The notes: generated from the letters alone by a model not told the origin. Positions 11,307 through 22,950 are shown, counted from the first letter of the stretch. The stretch is 64,000 bases of DNA from Lactarius indigo (GCA_025766275.1 JAFKAC010000032.1:434001-498000); one strand, 5' to 3'. Translations and numbers: made by a program.

Positions 11307-14300
11307 CTAGGCTGGGTCCAGGTCATAATCGAGCAGGTCTTCGGCGGGCAGGGCAGGGTTGGCGAGGTATTGTTGAAGCTCCGCAAGACGCCGCTCCTGT
11401 GTGGAGGGGACGGCGACTGGAGCCTCCAGGTCTGGTCTAGCAGCCAGTTTGGTGAGTTGTAAGAAGCGGAGGAAGGTGTAAACGGTGGTGGTGGGGTCCC
11501 CAGCAAAGAGGTCAGTGGGGTCGATGCGAACCAGAGGGTCCAGGGGGTAAGGAGAGTCGTCGTAAGGGTCGTCATCGGCGACGTCATGGGGGTAGAGGAG
11601 CGCACGTTGCCGTTTGTATCGGGGGCAATCGTACACGAGGTGATAATAAGACTTATCCGGGAAGCCGCATGGGCATTTAGCGACCTCAGGTGGGAGGTCG
11701 GGCCGGTGTCGGTTGGTGTAATCGGAGGTGAATGAATGGAGGGTGGCGAGTTGAAAAGCAGTGGTGTGTGTGCGACGTGTGATGGGTGTGTATGAAGGTT
11801 CTGGCTTTTTGGGGGGTATGGCGGCCAGCCATAAGGGGTGATTGCGTCCATCGGGCGGTTTGTGGTAATGGATGGAGTGCCCGTAGGCGTTGGGGAGTTT
11901 GTGTTGGGGGGTGTCGACGATCATACGGGTCCACTCCGCTCCCCATGATTGGAAGGCCTTGGTCCGGCACATCCTTTTGACGTGTGCGGGGGACTGGATC
12001 TTGCGGAGGGTAGCCGCCGGTGCCTGGGTACATGCCTCGAGCGCTGCCTGCCGTGCCTGTTGATCCACTGCTCGTTTCTTGTGTGAACTGGCCCATACGA
12101 GATGAATCCTCGTATCCCTGTGTGTAGAGTAAAAGGAAGTGAGTGCTCGATGGAAACGTAAGACGTCGGTCTGGTGGGTAAGGGAACGTGTGTGTGTAAT
12201 GCCCCGTAGGGCTGCTTCGTCGTTGGAGAATATGTAGATATGTAAAGGTGGTGCACGTGACAACTCAGCTGATATAAACTCGGCGGCCTTAGAGATGCCA
12301 AAGAGGTGGACGTCATGTTGCTCCACCCCCGAACCGAGTGTCCACGTCCTTACGCGTGGCTCCGTCGCCCCCTGCCACACTGAAATGGCTGCACCGCCTA
12401 CATTGAGATCATCAGGCCGGTTGCGATTACTCACAGTACCAGCCACCTGAATTAAAACCGTACTGGCCTCTGCTCTTGATGCATATAGGTTGTTGAGCAG
12501 GGCGTTCCGTCGATGGGGATGGGCCTTCCCTTCACAGGACACATGCGCCTCCCAGTTGTGAACCTCCCAGGGGGCGATGGCCGTGACGTCGGCGCGTGCG
12601 GTCAACAGTGGGTCGACGCGTGCGCCGAGAGCCTCCAAGGCAGTGGGGCGCTGGTTTGGGGGGGTACGTCTTCCAGACCGGACGTACAGTGCACTGTTAC
12701 ACACCACCCCTCCATTGCTGGAGTGTGGGCCGTTCTGGACCGGGGGGTCCCAATTGGCGCCCAAACGAGCAACCAACTGAGACGTCTGGGGGACACGGAA
12801 CAGTCTGATGGCGGAAGTAGCGGTTAGTTTCTCCATGTAATGCCTGGCGGGCAAGATACGTAGGAACTCATGAAGGGGTGCCCAAGGAGCTGTGTGGAAG
12901 GATCCAGATATGATCCGCACCCCTTCATTCATAACTACCTGGATTTTGTTGAGAAGGCTCTTCTTCTTTCTTGACGTCATCCAGAGCTGGCATCCGTAAG
13001 ACAGCACTGGCATGCATACTGCGTTAAACAGCAGACGCCAGTTTGCTGTGGATATGCCCCTCTGGGAGTTGCCGAGAAGCTGTAGGGCCTTGAGGGAGGC
13101 TCGTGCCCAATTACACATCGTGGACACGTGCGGCTCCCAGTCTAGGCGTTGGTTAATGAAAAACCCCAGATAGCATATCGTAGTGGAGGCTCGAACAGGG
13201 TAGTAGGAGTGGGTAGAGGGGTCCGGTAAGTAAATGAGTGTGGGGGGTCTGTTTTGTGAGTTTTTACGGGTGTATGGAGGGTTAAAGTATATAAGTTCGG
13301 TCTTGTCCGGTTCACATACCAGGTTGGATCGTCTAAGCCAGTCCTTGCACTGTCGGTATCTTTCGCGAAGGCCACGATCGACCTCGTCCCAATTGTTGCC
13401 ATGTGCGAAGATGATACCGTCATCAACGTACATGCCAAGGGTGGTATTGGTAGTGGGGGGGATGAGTTTGAGGAGGGAGGACGTATAGATCGCGGAGAGG
13501 ATGGGTGACACTGGAGAGCCTTGGGGTGTACCAATTGGCTGGTCTTGGGCATCCGCCAGCGAGGCGTTGAAGGACAGTGCGACCTTTCGATCTGTTAGGA
13601 AGACGCGGACCCATTCCGCGATCGACTCGGGAAACCCAAGGATCTTCAGAGTGTGTACCAGGCGGTCTCGGTGAACGTGATCGAAGAAACCTTTAATGTC
13701 AAAAAGAAGAGCAGCGCACTTCTGCTTGACCCGGAATGCGCATTGAATGTCATGGGTCAGTGTTAGACCTGCATCCAATGTAGAGGAGAAGGCTCTAGTG
13801 CTGTATTGGTTAGTGGGGAGGAGCTGGAAGCGGTCAGCGTCGAAGAGAAGGTGTTTCGCAACTATCTTCTCAAGGAGTTTGCTGAGACACTCGATGAGGC
13901 TGATGGGGCGATAGGCTTTGGGCGCAAGGTAGTCATCTTTTCTGGGTTTGGGGATAACGACCACGATAGCCTTCCTCCAAAACTCCGGGTGGTGTCCAAG
14001 CTGTAGGCATGCATTGAAGATGGCAAGTGTGTACTCAGCAATGTTGTCCCAGCAGAGCTTGAGGATGGTCCAAGAGATTCCGCTTTCCCCTGGGGCGGAG
14101 GAGCTAGAGCAAGAAGCCAGGAGGGGGTCAACCTCTTTGGCGACAATAGGGGCAAGTTGTCTTGTCGGGAGGGGAGGAGGGTCATCTGGTTGAGCCACGT
14201 CGATAGGGCCTAGGGCATCTCTTTGGACGAAGAATTTCTCGGCTAGAGCATGTGAGATGTCGGATTGCACCGTAAGAACCGTTCCGTCGGGGCGGCGCAA

Positions 14301-15515
14301 GGCTGGGATGCCGGATAGCTTGCGGCCATGTCTCCAGGAGGCGAGATCCCAGATGTTGCCCTTCTTTATCTGGTCGTCATAATATTCACGTTTTGCACGG
14401 CGGGTGGTACGTTTAAGATGCTTTTGGGCGTCTTGGCGCAGGGCGTCATCTCCGTTGGTGAGCACTCGGAGTCGGGCTACCGCGTCCCGGCATGCGTCAT
14501 TCCACCAGGGGTTATTGCGATCCTTGGTGGGGGCTTTGGCCCCGAAGTGTGTATGCGAGGCCCTGGCGATGGCATGTTGAAGTGCTTCGGCAGCCAGATC
14601 AAGTTGGGCAGTTGATCCTATAGGAACGAGGGGTGGGAAGTGTGATTTGATGTCAGCTCTCCATGCTTTGAGAACATCATCGTCCCAGGTGATAGAGAAG
14701 GAGGTGATCTTGTGTTGCTTGGAACCGTGGTGTGTACCTGCAATAGCCCAAGTGGAGCGGATGCCAGCGTGGTCAGACGCGATCGACGCCTCCCAGTCGA
14801 CGACCAGGGGGGAAAGGTCCTCCGATGCAGAAGCGGCGAGGTTGTGCCAGACAAGGTCTAGCATGCTGTCGCGCTCGTTCTCGGTGCCTCTCCTCGTGGT
14901 GACTCCGGGCTCGGAAGCCAGATCGAGGGTCTGGGCCGCAGCCCATGCCTCAAGATCGGCGCGTCGAGGTGAGAAGGATGACCAATCCCTCGGAGACCAG
15001 CGAGGGGAATGGATGTTAAAATCTCCGACTAAAATAGTCGGGACTGTGGGGTCTAGATCAAGGTTCAGTAGGGAGCGTAGTGCAGAAGGGTCAGCGACGT
15101 CATTATAGAAGTTTATGATGCATAGGGAACGTGTGTGTATGTGAGCGTCTACAATGAGTAGGGAGGGGTGGGATGCTAAGTCCAGGCGGGGGATGATATG
15201 GATGGGGTGCAAGCATCTTTTGGAGGCAAGTCTGCTATATTTATGAGAGTAAATCATTACCTTTGCTCTTGTATCTTGTGTGAAGTGGGGATAGAAAAGG
15301 GACTAGCTCCGGTGGTTCGCCCCACCGAGAACTTCTATTCCCTGTTTAGCTCTATCCCCACATGCAGTTCCCACGGTGCCAAACCACGGTTCCTGTACGC
15401 AGATGATATCATCGTGTTCGTTGGTAGAGAGGAGTGCATGCATTGCGTCGTTCCTGCGGCGCATGTTGACCGAAAGAATGGTCGTATTATGCATAAAGGG
15501 GGCTACGAATGGCAT
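11307..15515 (-). pseudogene. LINE ORF2: APE endonuclease, reverse transcriptase, degenerate RNase H; one in-frame stop
   Basis: The frame starts at the ATG at 15515 (or 15494) and overlaps the ORF1 stop (15487-15489). It is interrupted by a single TAG at 15303-15305, then stays open from there to 11307. Endonuclease motifs: CVQEPW before the stop, then GDFNIHSPRW and SDHAG. Reverse transcriptase motifs: ALLFDIKGFFDHV, GTPQGSPVSPIL and the catalytic MYVDDG. The RNase-H-like part (about 12100-12450) has lost expected acidic residues: DG of the first motif reads AG, AEL reads VHL, SDN reads SND. The C-terminus has a CPCG...HLVYDC finger typical of such ORF2 proteins. The upstream and downstream parts lie in the same frame, so the defect is one substitution rather than a frameshift. 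The element would need readthrough or another copy's protein to move. Confidence 0.88.
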
Positions 15516-17439
15516 CGTTGATGATCGACCACAAGTGTTCCCCTTGGGTGATATCTTTGAAGATGGAGAGTGGGTAAGCGGAAATGAGGAAGTCGGCAGC
15601 TGCCTCAGTCAGGGGAGGGAGGGAAGTATCGATGGCAAAGTGGAAGTCGTAGTTACTTTGAATGATGCGGCGGATCATTGTGATGTCGTGGTCGGAGGGG
15701 CGCGTGGCTTCCTGGGGCTCGTCTTCGCCAATGGCTGCGAAATGTTGGCCATCCTCGAGGACGCTAAGGGCGAAGGTATAGGGTGAGATACGGTTCCAGC
15801 GCTCCTTGAAGTCTTCCAGTGCTCGGCGGGCCGCAGCCATAGATCGTTTTTCGGTGATGGTGCGTTCGGTGGCTGGGCAGGTGAGCGGCAAGCCATGTTT
15901 GACTGCAAAGCGAAAGGCCGGAGATTCGAGGAGGGTCGTTGTCGGGTCCTCGTCAGGGATCAGGTGCCAATCCTCGGCGAGTAAGCGTCGGTTGGCGTCG
16001 CAGTCGGGTTGGTTTGCGGGGCAGATACGTTCGATGCAAGCCAGCAATTGTTCGAGGTCAGTGCCATGTTTAACGTGAATAATGCGGATTTCGTCCACCG
16101 AAGGGAGTGGGACTTTGGGCTTCTGTGTCTTTGGGACGGAGATGGCCGAGACAGGTGGGTGGTCAGCGTTAAATTGCGCTGCCGTGGTGTGGGCTGCAGG
16201 TGGTGCCGAGGTAGCGGTCAATGGTCGAGCAGCTATTTTCGAGCGCTTGCATTGTCCACCGGTTTGTCCTCGTCCTCTGCGGCGGATTGTAGTGAACCCA
16301 TCATCGGCGCCTGCAGTCGCGGGGACGTCCTCCCGTTGAGATGGGACTAGTCCAACCGCCGGGGGCGTGTTGACGGGTGTGGCTTTACCCTTGGCAGAGG
16401 GTTTGGCCGAAGTTGAGGGAGCGCCGGGGGCAGCCGGACCGGGCTTGGGCACTATGGGAGGGGGGGCGAACCCCTTCTTCATAGGACACCAAGGCGACCG
16501 GGTCGGGTGCTTACCCTTGCAATTGAGGCATGGGAATACGCAGTTGCATACTCCTATGATCTCATGCGGGCGCGGGCAGTGGGTAGCGTGGTCTTCAACA
16601 TGGTGTGAGCCACCACATTTCACACAGCGTACCGCAGTGGATGGGAGAGGGCAGGCAGGGGTGTCGGTAGCGTGGCCGATGGCGTGGCATCGTCCACACA
16701 TGGTGATGGTTGGAGCATCCCCGGTGATGAAGAGCTTGACTTCGGCATTGAACATGTAGATGGCGTTGTTTCGGGCCATGTTAGATACCGTGCCATTGTG
16801 GTCAGCATAGGCGAAGGATACCGTGGACGTCTCTTGTTCAGCGACGCGATTCATGGACCCTTGCCAGTGTGGGGCGACACAGAAAATTGCATTTTTAAAA
16901 GGAACGTTGCGGGTGAGCTCCAGGTGGAGGCTCTCGTTAGTGTAGATGGTATGATCCGGGCCTCTGGTAGAGACACCGCGCAGTTGGGCGTATGTCCATC
17001 CATCGTTAGGTACGAGGTAGCCGGTCATAAGAGGAGTGACGAGAATGTTCCGGAAAGGGTAAATGTTTGCGAACGGGATGTTCGCGCCTTGGAAAGTGTA
17101 AACGAAGTTGTGGGCAGAGGCGTTGGTGGACCATCTTCCCGACAGGAGGACGAGTGAGCCCCCGGAGACGCGTTCGATTTCGGTTCTCGCCTCGGCGACA
17201 AAAGAAGACGGGGCGCGTTTGTAAAGCTGGAGTTCGAATAGCGGATCTTCGACACCATGTTTCCGTATGACTGTGACTTCCGTGTTAGCCGAGGCCGAGC
17301 GGCGTTGAGCGGTCTCCGGTCTGGATTTGCCGGAGGGGGTGCGCCCAGTGCCTTGGGTAGTGGCTTTGCTTTGTGCCGCGTTTTGGGTCTGTTGGTGCGC
17401 TGCCTGTTGGGTAACGACACCGGCCCAGGAGGTGGGCAT
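15487..17439 (-). CDS. LINE ORF1: gag-like nucleic-acid-binding protein with zinc knuckles
   Basis: ORF1 binds the element RNA in this class of LINE. A cysteine-rich stretch (about 16480-16710) contains CGRCHAIGHATDTPAC, CVKCGGSHHVEDHATHC and CLNCKGKHPTRSPWC, three CCHC-like knuckles. Flanking regions are Pro/Ala/Ser/Thr-rich. I chose the ATG at 17439 (MPTSWAGVV). The frame is open further to 17706, but everything beyond 17617 is host DNA outside the target-site duplication. The real start may be at 17439, or the ORF1 5' end may be truncated. The stop at 15487 overlaps the ORF2 start by a few bases, implying coupled translation. Confidence 0.8.
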   Translation of the reverse strand: MPTSWAGVVTQQAAHQQTQNAAQSKATTQGTGRTPSGKSRPETAQRRSASANTEVTVIRKHGVEDPLFELQLYKRAPSSFVAEARTEIERVSGGSLVLLSGRWSTNASAHNFVYTFQGANIPFANIYPFRNILVTPLMTGYLVPNDGWTYAQLRGVSTRGPDHTIYTNESLHLELTRNVPFKNAIFCVAPHWQGSMNRVAEQETSTVSFAYADHNGTVSNMARNNAIYMFNAEVKLFITGDAPTITMCGRCHAIGHATDTPACPLPSTAVRCVKCGGSHHVEDHATHCPRPHEIIGVCNCVFPCLNCKGKHPTRSPWCPMKKGFAPPPIVPKPGPAAPGAPSTSAKPSAKGKATPVNTPPAVGLVPSQREDVPATAGADDGFTTIRRRGRGQTGGQCKRSKIAARPLTATSAPPAAHTTAAQFNADHPPVSAISVPKTQKPKVPLPSVDEIRIIHVKHGTDLEQLLACIERICPANQPDCDANRRLLAEDWHLIPDEDPTTTLLESPAFRFAVKHGLPLTCPATERTITEKRSMAAARRALEDFKERWNRISPYTFALSVLEDGQHFAAIGEDEPQEATRPSDHDITMIRRIIQSNYDFHFAIDTSLPPLTEAAADFLISAYPLSIFKDITQGEHLWSIINDAIRSPLYA

Positions 17440-17617
17440 GATGGCCGAGGCTGTGGGTTTACCCCGCGAGTTGGTGGTAAGGGGAACGTGTTTATCAGGA
17501 GGAGGTTGGAAGGACTCGCGCGTGACGATGGGTGTCGAATGTGGGTCAGCGCGCGTTCCTGGGGTAGAGAGTTCTATAACTGGTTCCGACCCAGGGTCAT
17601 CAATCCGGGCAAAGCTA

Positions 17618-17630
17618 AGAGGGCTCAGCC
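17618..17630. repeat. Target-site duplication, 5' side of the LINE
   Basis: AGAGGGCTCAGCC, identical to 11024-11036. On the minus strand it lies directly after an ATG (17630-17632) that begins the DUF6534 exon 1 now cut off from its gene body. Confidence 0.88.
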
Positions 17631-18835
17631 ATTGACGTTGTAGATGTTGAGAAGTGGATAGGGAGTAGCGCAACGAGGCAGTAGGGTTAGCGGGGTTGTG
17701 GGCCACAGGGAGGGCTTTATAATGGGATTTTTCCGGGTTGTGAGTACGAGCAAGATCAAAGTGCCAGTATGGCTGACGTATTGCAAGCTAAAAAACCTCT
17801 GTCACTGGCGCAGAGCTCCAGTTCCGATCACCTTCGTCCACAGCCATGAAACAGGACCAAGTGTGGACGATTAGAAGCTTCTTCAAGTTCCTAGAAATCA
17901 ACACATACAGGCAGTGGTTCTCACCCCCTGCGCAGAAAACAAACATAGCAATTGTCGTGACAATACTGTGCTCATCAGAGATAAGGCGATAGAGGCGATA
18001 CCTACAAGTTCGATCGCTAGAGTGAAGACTCGGAGTGTGTCAACAGATCATGCGATCTCGCATGATGGTGAACGATGACCAAGTCATGAGTCATGACGGA
18101 CATTCGTCCTGTTTTCGTTCGCGTTTGGCATTCTCATCTCACCGTTTCCAGACTTTCCAGAGTTGACCCTTCTGTTCACCACCTTGGCTCTTTCGACAAG
18201 TAGTGTCAGCTTCACGCTTCCCACTGGACTGCAGAAGCTGTTGGTCACGACTAATATGGAGACTGTTCGCAAAGTCCCGATTCCTTCCGTTGACCTTCCA
18301 CATATTTTTCGGGCCGGTCTTTACTGCCAGTGTGACGTTGATGGTACAAACCAAAAAGGTGGTCGTTCGAAGCAGCCCTGTCGTACATTTTTCTGAGTAA
18401 CCGCATGTACAGAGAGTCAAGAGTATTGTCAGACTTTTCGTCTTGCCTCATGTTTCCATCCACATGTTTTTATTTTCATTTTCATTTCTTTGCAAATACG
18501 CCCCAGTCTCTATAATCTACCTCCCCCTACGTACGCTGGGCAGAATTGGCTCCTCCTCTCATTAAAGCTGAGAAAGGAGGACTTAGCAACTTTTTTTTTC
18601 TTTTTCGGAAACCATTTGAGTGCGCCTTGGGGTACATGGCCCTATGTGACACCGTAACAAACGAAAACTTCCCAACCCATTACCCATCTACTTCCCATTT
18701 GGCAGCCATTACATTGGAGTATCTCTTCCAATCGTCAAACTCGAGTGACTTTAACGTTCCATTGCCCCACCAGGGGGTCACCACAAAAGAGTAGCTAAGT
18801 CAAATCTAACCCATATTGCAACGGCCAAATAATCA
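17631..18835. other. Former 5' flank of DUF6534 copy 1, then spacer
   Basis: 17631-17770 aligns with the 5' flank of copy 2 (20660-20820), including a TTATAA element near 17714 matched by CCTTATAAC in copy 2. This is the promoter stranded by the LINE. The rest to 18835 holds no supported gene. A T-rich run at 18591-18605, followed by ACCATTTGAGTGCGCCT, resembles the element end at 50775. Confidence 0.55.
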
Positions 18836-20675
18836 TCATAACCCATACACCTCGTCCTTTCGTTCGTCATGGTGGGGCGACATGCCCACCATCCACTCGG
18901 GATCTTCGGGAAGTAAATGACATTCCCTAGGGTGTGTCTAGATAGCGAAACAGAGCCGTTCAGAAACGCGGGAATTGGCAAGCGGTTGTGACGGTAAATT
19001 GTACATACCAGGGGCCAGTCAGTGTTAGTGTCGTCGTCTCTACTATTATCTAGGTCCACTGGCCGGGTGATGGTGGAGTGGGAGAGAATGTGAATGTCAT
19101 TCTTCAGTGCTCGCGGCTGTGGCTCAGGTGTCGCAAAATGGAGCGGTGTCTCTGTGATAGTGCGAGCCCAGTTGAGGACCGAGGGGAAGGCCCTATCTCC
19201 ATGTTCGGGTGATTCGTGGTCACGAAAGTAGATGCGATTGTTGAGGCTCACTAACAGGGTGTTAGAGTACCTGAAACGGTTGTCAGCGTTCTTAGGCTTG
19301 CGCGCAGTGTAAGGTATGTATCACTCACACTTTCCCAAAAATCGCAAGTCTTTTTCACATTAGTCAGAGAGGTGCACCGCGGCAGACCAGAAGTACGTAC
19401 GTATATACGTAGTATAGATCGTTCTGTGGATGAGGCGATCAGGTCAAAAGATGGATCATCTCTGGCCAACTCACGGGAAAGGTGACATAAAGCACAAGGG
19501 TTGTGATGGCCAACGTGGCTAAACAAGGAGTCAGATGCACGACCATGTGGGGTTTTCCGGGGGGACTGGTACCAGTAAGGGTGTTCGTCTCGATGGTAAG
19601 CCGTACCACACGAATTAACACGAAGCTGGAGAAGTCGCTACTTGCTCTCCTCAACTGCCCAAATGATCTTGGCCGATGTAGTGAATGACCCAATAATCTG
19701 ATGGCGTACCAGCAGTATCATTGCCACCGCGATCAGGATGTCAGCCAAGGCACTTGGTATTGCCCATAACTAACGCGAAAAAGTATGACGTGGGGTGGAC
19801 GATTAAATAGAAACGATTGTGCGTACGTATATTGCTGTCTTTGAAATTGCATACCCCCCAGCCGTAAGCGGCTAAATGCTGTGTGAGAAAGATGAGTTGC
19901 GAAAGCGTGTATGATACCGACTTTTATGCCGACCCATATCCCTCCGGTCGATTGAGTCACCGTGGCCTGTGTTCAGGAAAACGTTAAAATCCCGAAGAAT
20001 GTGGGGATAGTCAGCTATACATACCATAGTAATGATCCAACAGACCCACGACTTGGGTGACCGTTCGGTCAGTACCCAAATTCGATAACAAAAGTACCCT
20101 TGAACGACGAACGAAATAACTGTGATAAGAATGGTAGTGTTTACGGGGGCAAAATGGGAATTCTTGAGGTGTTCTACATTTCCAAATCCGACAACAAACC
20201 AATAGTAGAGATCGGCTCCAGACAGCGCGGTTCGAACGGTTTCCACCAGAAAGACGAAATAAGCTGCTCAAAGTTCGCCTTCACGTCACAGAGATTCCAA
20301 GTAATATCGAAGACTAACCTAGAAACTTTATGGATGGTCTATCCATTGGAAAATTGTAGCTATATACGTCTGAACGTGGGTGAGTGGAATAAACCAAGTT
20401 TCGAGGGATGGGTCTCGCACAAATCTGGACGCAGAGAACACCGTAGAGCACCCAATTGGATACGGGGCCGAAGAGCTGCGAGCATTTTGGGGGAAATTGG
20501 TTGCATGGACAGTAGAACGAGAGCCAAACGCACAAGAGGGGCGGCTCTGGCAGTGTGAAAAGATCAACGGAGTGTGAAGGAAACCGCCACTGTAGTATCA
20601 CCAAACTCACAGTTTAATTATCTCTGGGGAAGCAGTTGGCGACCCAGATAACTCAGCCATTGACGACGTTGACAT
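18836..20675 (-). CDS. DUF6534 family multi-pass membrane protein, copy 2
   Basis: Function is unknown; the family consists of fungal integral membrane proteins with about seven hydrophobic segments. The likely start is the ATG at 20675 (MSTSSMAELSGSP... ending PEIIKL). Exons then give LFGPVSNWVLYGVLCVQI (about 20400-20460), YVYSYNFPMDRPSIKFL, AYFVFLVETVRTALSGADL, a membrane exon with TVISFVVQGYFCYRIWVL (20080-20130), and a C-terminal exon with LVSLNNRIYFRDHE. A last exon after CTATCTAG ends at 18836. Several joins are supported because they restore the family sequence (for example VQI to YVY). The exon-1/exon-2 phase does not close cleanly: the donor CT-GTGAGT leaves two bases. The 5' model is tentative, or this copy is also frameshifted. 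It is paralogous to the LINE-broken copy at 9306-11036. Confidence 0.62.
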
Positions 20676-21995
20676 TGTAAATGTTGAGAAGCGGGTAGGG
20701 ACTAGCGTCACTGGGAAGTGGGGACAGCAGGGTTGTGATCCACAAGGGGCCTGACTAGTGGCCTTATAACAGAATTTGTTGCAGATTGAGAGTACGAGCG
20801 AGTCAAGTCATCAGCAAAACAGAGAGAATCTACTAGCCATTATATGGTTAGGCAGTTCAGAGACGTTTAAAACCGTTCAAAGTGTTCACGAACCACCTCC
20901 TGTTTTGCAAATGTGCCTGTGCTATAAATAAACATGGCCACCATTATGACAGCACCGTGCCCATCAGGGGATGAGACACTACCTCCAAGTTGATCAACTA
21001 CTGTAACGTTGTAAAAGTAGGGAATCCGTAGAACACTAAAACTTGATGCAGGCTTGGTACGTGGGTCGCCGACTGGATCAAGGAGACAGAACTTGAAACC
21101 AATACGGCATAACCCCTGGTGATACTAGTACTTCGGCGATATAGTAGTACTTGTGTGATTCGATTCCTGGCCACTGGCATCGTTGGAAGTGCTATATCAG
21201 TACTGTATGGACTAGACGAATGGGAGTTGGAGTACTGCCACCGGATTGCGCTACTATGGTCACAGTAGTTGCAGGCAATGCTGTGTATATGAACGACCGG
21301 GCCACATTCCGAGCAGCAAAAGGTTTATCACGGACCTCAGGACTATTTGATACTCTGTGATAAGGCCTTTAATTGCTCCTTCACGTTTCGAACCTCACAG
21401 GGAACTCTTGTTGATGCACTCATGAACCAAGCATTGGACGCCAGGACGTAATTGGGAATGTCACCTGACTGGCATACGATTTCGGTACGCAGGGGCATAT
21501 TTCCTATTTTAGCACTACACCTTTTCTCCGTCCGAAACAAATAAACACCATGTTATCCTGCCCTTTCATCTTAGGTACATCTCGCTGTTATTACACTCGA
21601 GTCATTATATCTGCACCGGAGTATTGCCGAATGCTCAATCTGTTGAATGCCCGCCGCGTCGACACTGGGACAGTCGCATAGGCCGGGAAGTAGGAATGGA
21701 TCCAAGAAGAGGAGCATCTTGACGATCCCACGGAGCGTCGTGGGCTGTACCTCGGGTTATCCGGAAATTGGGCGTTGATTTCTTGTCGCTATTCCCGTCA
21801 TCGCATCTTGCAAAGTGCACCAAGTTGTTTCAATGTATGGCGTGTAGCGTTTAATGCAGGGTATGAGCCACGTACCATTAGCGAGATAGAAAACATGGAA
21901 AGAATTACAATGACACATAGCAACGTGGTGGCATGTGGGCGCCATCAAAAGTCCAAAATAAAATAAAACGACATAGTACGGCATGGCATGACGGC
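20676..21995. other. Intergenic, no supported gene
   Basis: The first 150 bases are the copy-2 DUF6534 promoter region (CCTTATAAC near 20760). The remainder includes TACTAGTACT-like short repeats near 21120-21150 and short meaningless frames. Confidence 0.45.
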
Positions 21996-22950
21996 TCAGC
22001 CAAGATATCTCCATATCAGATAGAAGCAGAAGAACGTAAACACGGCACCGGCCCAGAAGATGTACATGTCCTGCGTGCTGCAAGTTCACCAGCGTCAAAA
22101 AAGATCGCCGTGGAGCAACAGAAAAACCGCGCACCTTCTACGCTCGATCCAGCTAACGACGTCACGACTGAGCCCAAGCGTGTTAGCCGCGTCGCGCAGG
22201 CGGCGCTGCGTGCCCTTGAGCATCGCGCGCTGGTCGACGAGGTTATCGAGCACCTCCCGCCCCTGCGCCAAGAACTCATCCAGCCGCGTTTCCGCGCCAC
22301 GTATAAACTCGTGCTCGTGCAGCGCGTGCGCCTCCCGGCTCGCACCTAGGTACGCGTGCGCGCCACTGTTGTTAGGACGGAAGGGGTTTTCCGGCGCCGT
22401 GTCTGACTGCGTCGACGCTGACGCTCCCGTGGCGAAGCGCCGTCTTCCAGCACCAGGTGTGAGAGGCGTGCCGGTGCTCGTGGAGAAGAGCTCGGTGCGT
22501 TGTGCCGCAGTGTGCTGGTACGACCATAGATAAAGTTAGGGGAGGCAAGGGAGGGACCAGGGGGATACGCACATCTTCCTTTATGCGCTCAAATTCTTTG
22601 CGAAACTCGGTATAGTCGCTCTTGAACTTTTGCACTCGCCTAGGGGACGTTTGCGTCAGATGAGATAAATGCGGCTTGCGTCGCACGTACGACGTTGCCT
22701 TTTCCTGCTTTGCCTTGATGATCTCCCTCCGTGCCATAGAGTCATAGTCGTCGATCGTTCGACTCATCCCTGCGAGGGAAGCGGATATCTGCCCTGACCG
22801 AAACGTATGTCAGGAGTCAGCTGAGGGGACAAAATGGATGGACAAAAAGAGACCTAGTAGCGACGCAGAGACATCCCCACCACGCAGACGCTCCAAGTCT
22901 GCCTGTATAGAGCTTGATTGGCGCACGCCGAGAGTGTAAAGGGAGTTCAT
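21996..22950 (-). CDS. BOS1: Membrin / Bos1-type Golgi SNARE
   Basis: A Qb-SNARE of ER-Golgi vesicle fusion, anchored by a C-terminal membrane segment. Start ATG at 22950 (MNSLYTLGVRQSSSIQADLE). Short introns lead to QISASLAGMSRTIDDYDSM, then RVQKFKSDYTEFRKEFERIKED (about 22580-22640). The SNARE-containing exon (about 22130-22490) includes REVLDNLVDQRAMLKGTQRRL and ANTLGLSRDVVSWIERR. The final exon gives STQDMYIFWAGAVFTFFCFY, a single hydrophobic anchor, then IWRYLG and a stop at 21996. The layout (N-terminal helices, SNARE helix ending in LGLS-type sequence, short tail anchor) is that of membrin/Bos1. Splices have GT-AG ends and keep frame. It is divergently arranged with the F-box gene at 23431. 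Confidence 0.88.

Larger units (their letters stand above)
11037..17617 (-). mobile_element. LINE retrotransposon (Tad-like, two ORFs), near full length
   Basis: The element lies on the minus strand. Its poly(A) tail appears as 26 T at 11037-11062, and it is bounded by a 13-bp target-site duplication (11024-11036 and 17618-17630). It has an ORF1 with zinc knuckles and an ORF2 with endonuclease, reverse transcriptase and RNase-H-like region. The layout fits Tad1-group fungal LINEs, though clade assignment is inference. The body is 6,581 bp including the tail. The perfect duplication and nearly open ORFs suggest recent insertion, but ORF2 has one premature TAG. ORF1 is open to the very 5' edge, so some 5' sequence may be missing. 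It landed in exon 1 of a DUF6534 gene. Confidence 0.92.

Noticed and set aside
11192..15108. Several 60-220-codon frames on both strands within the LINE ORF2 region
   Set aside because: Out-of-frame shadows of the GC-rich ORF2; the reverse transcriptase frame explains the region.
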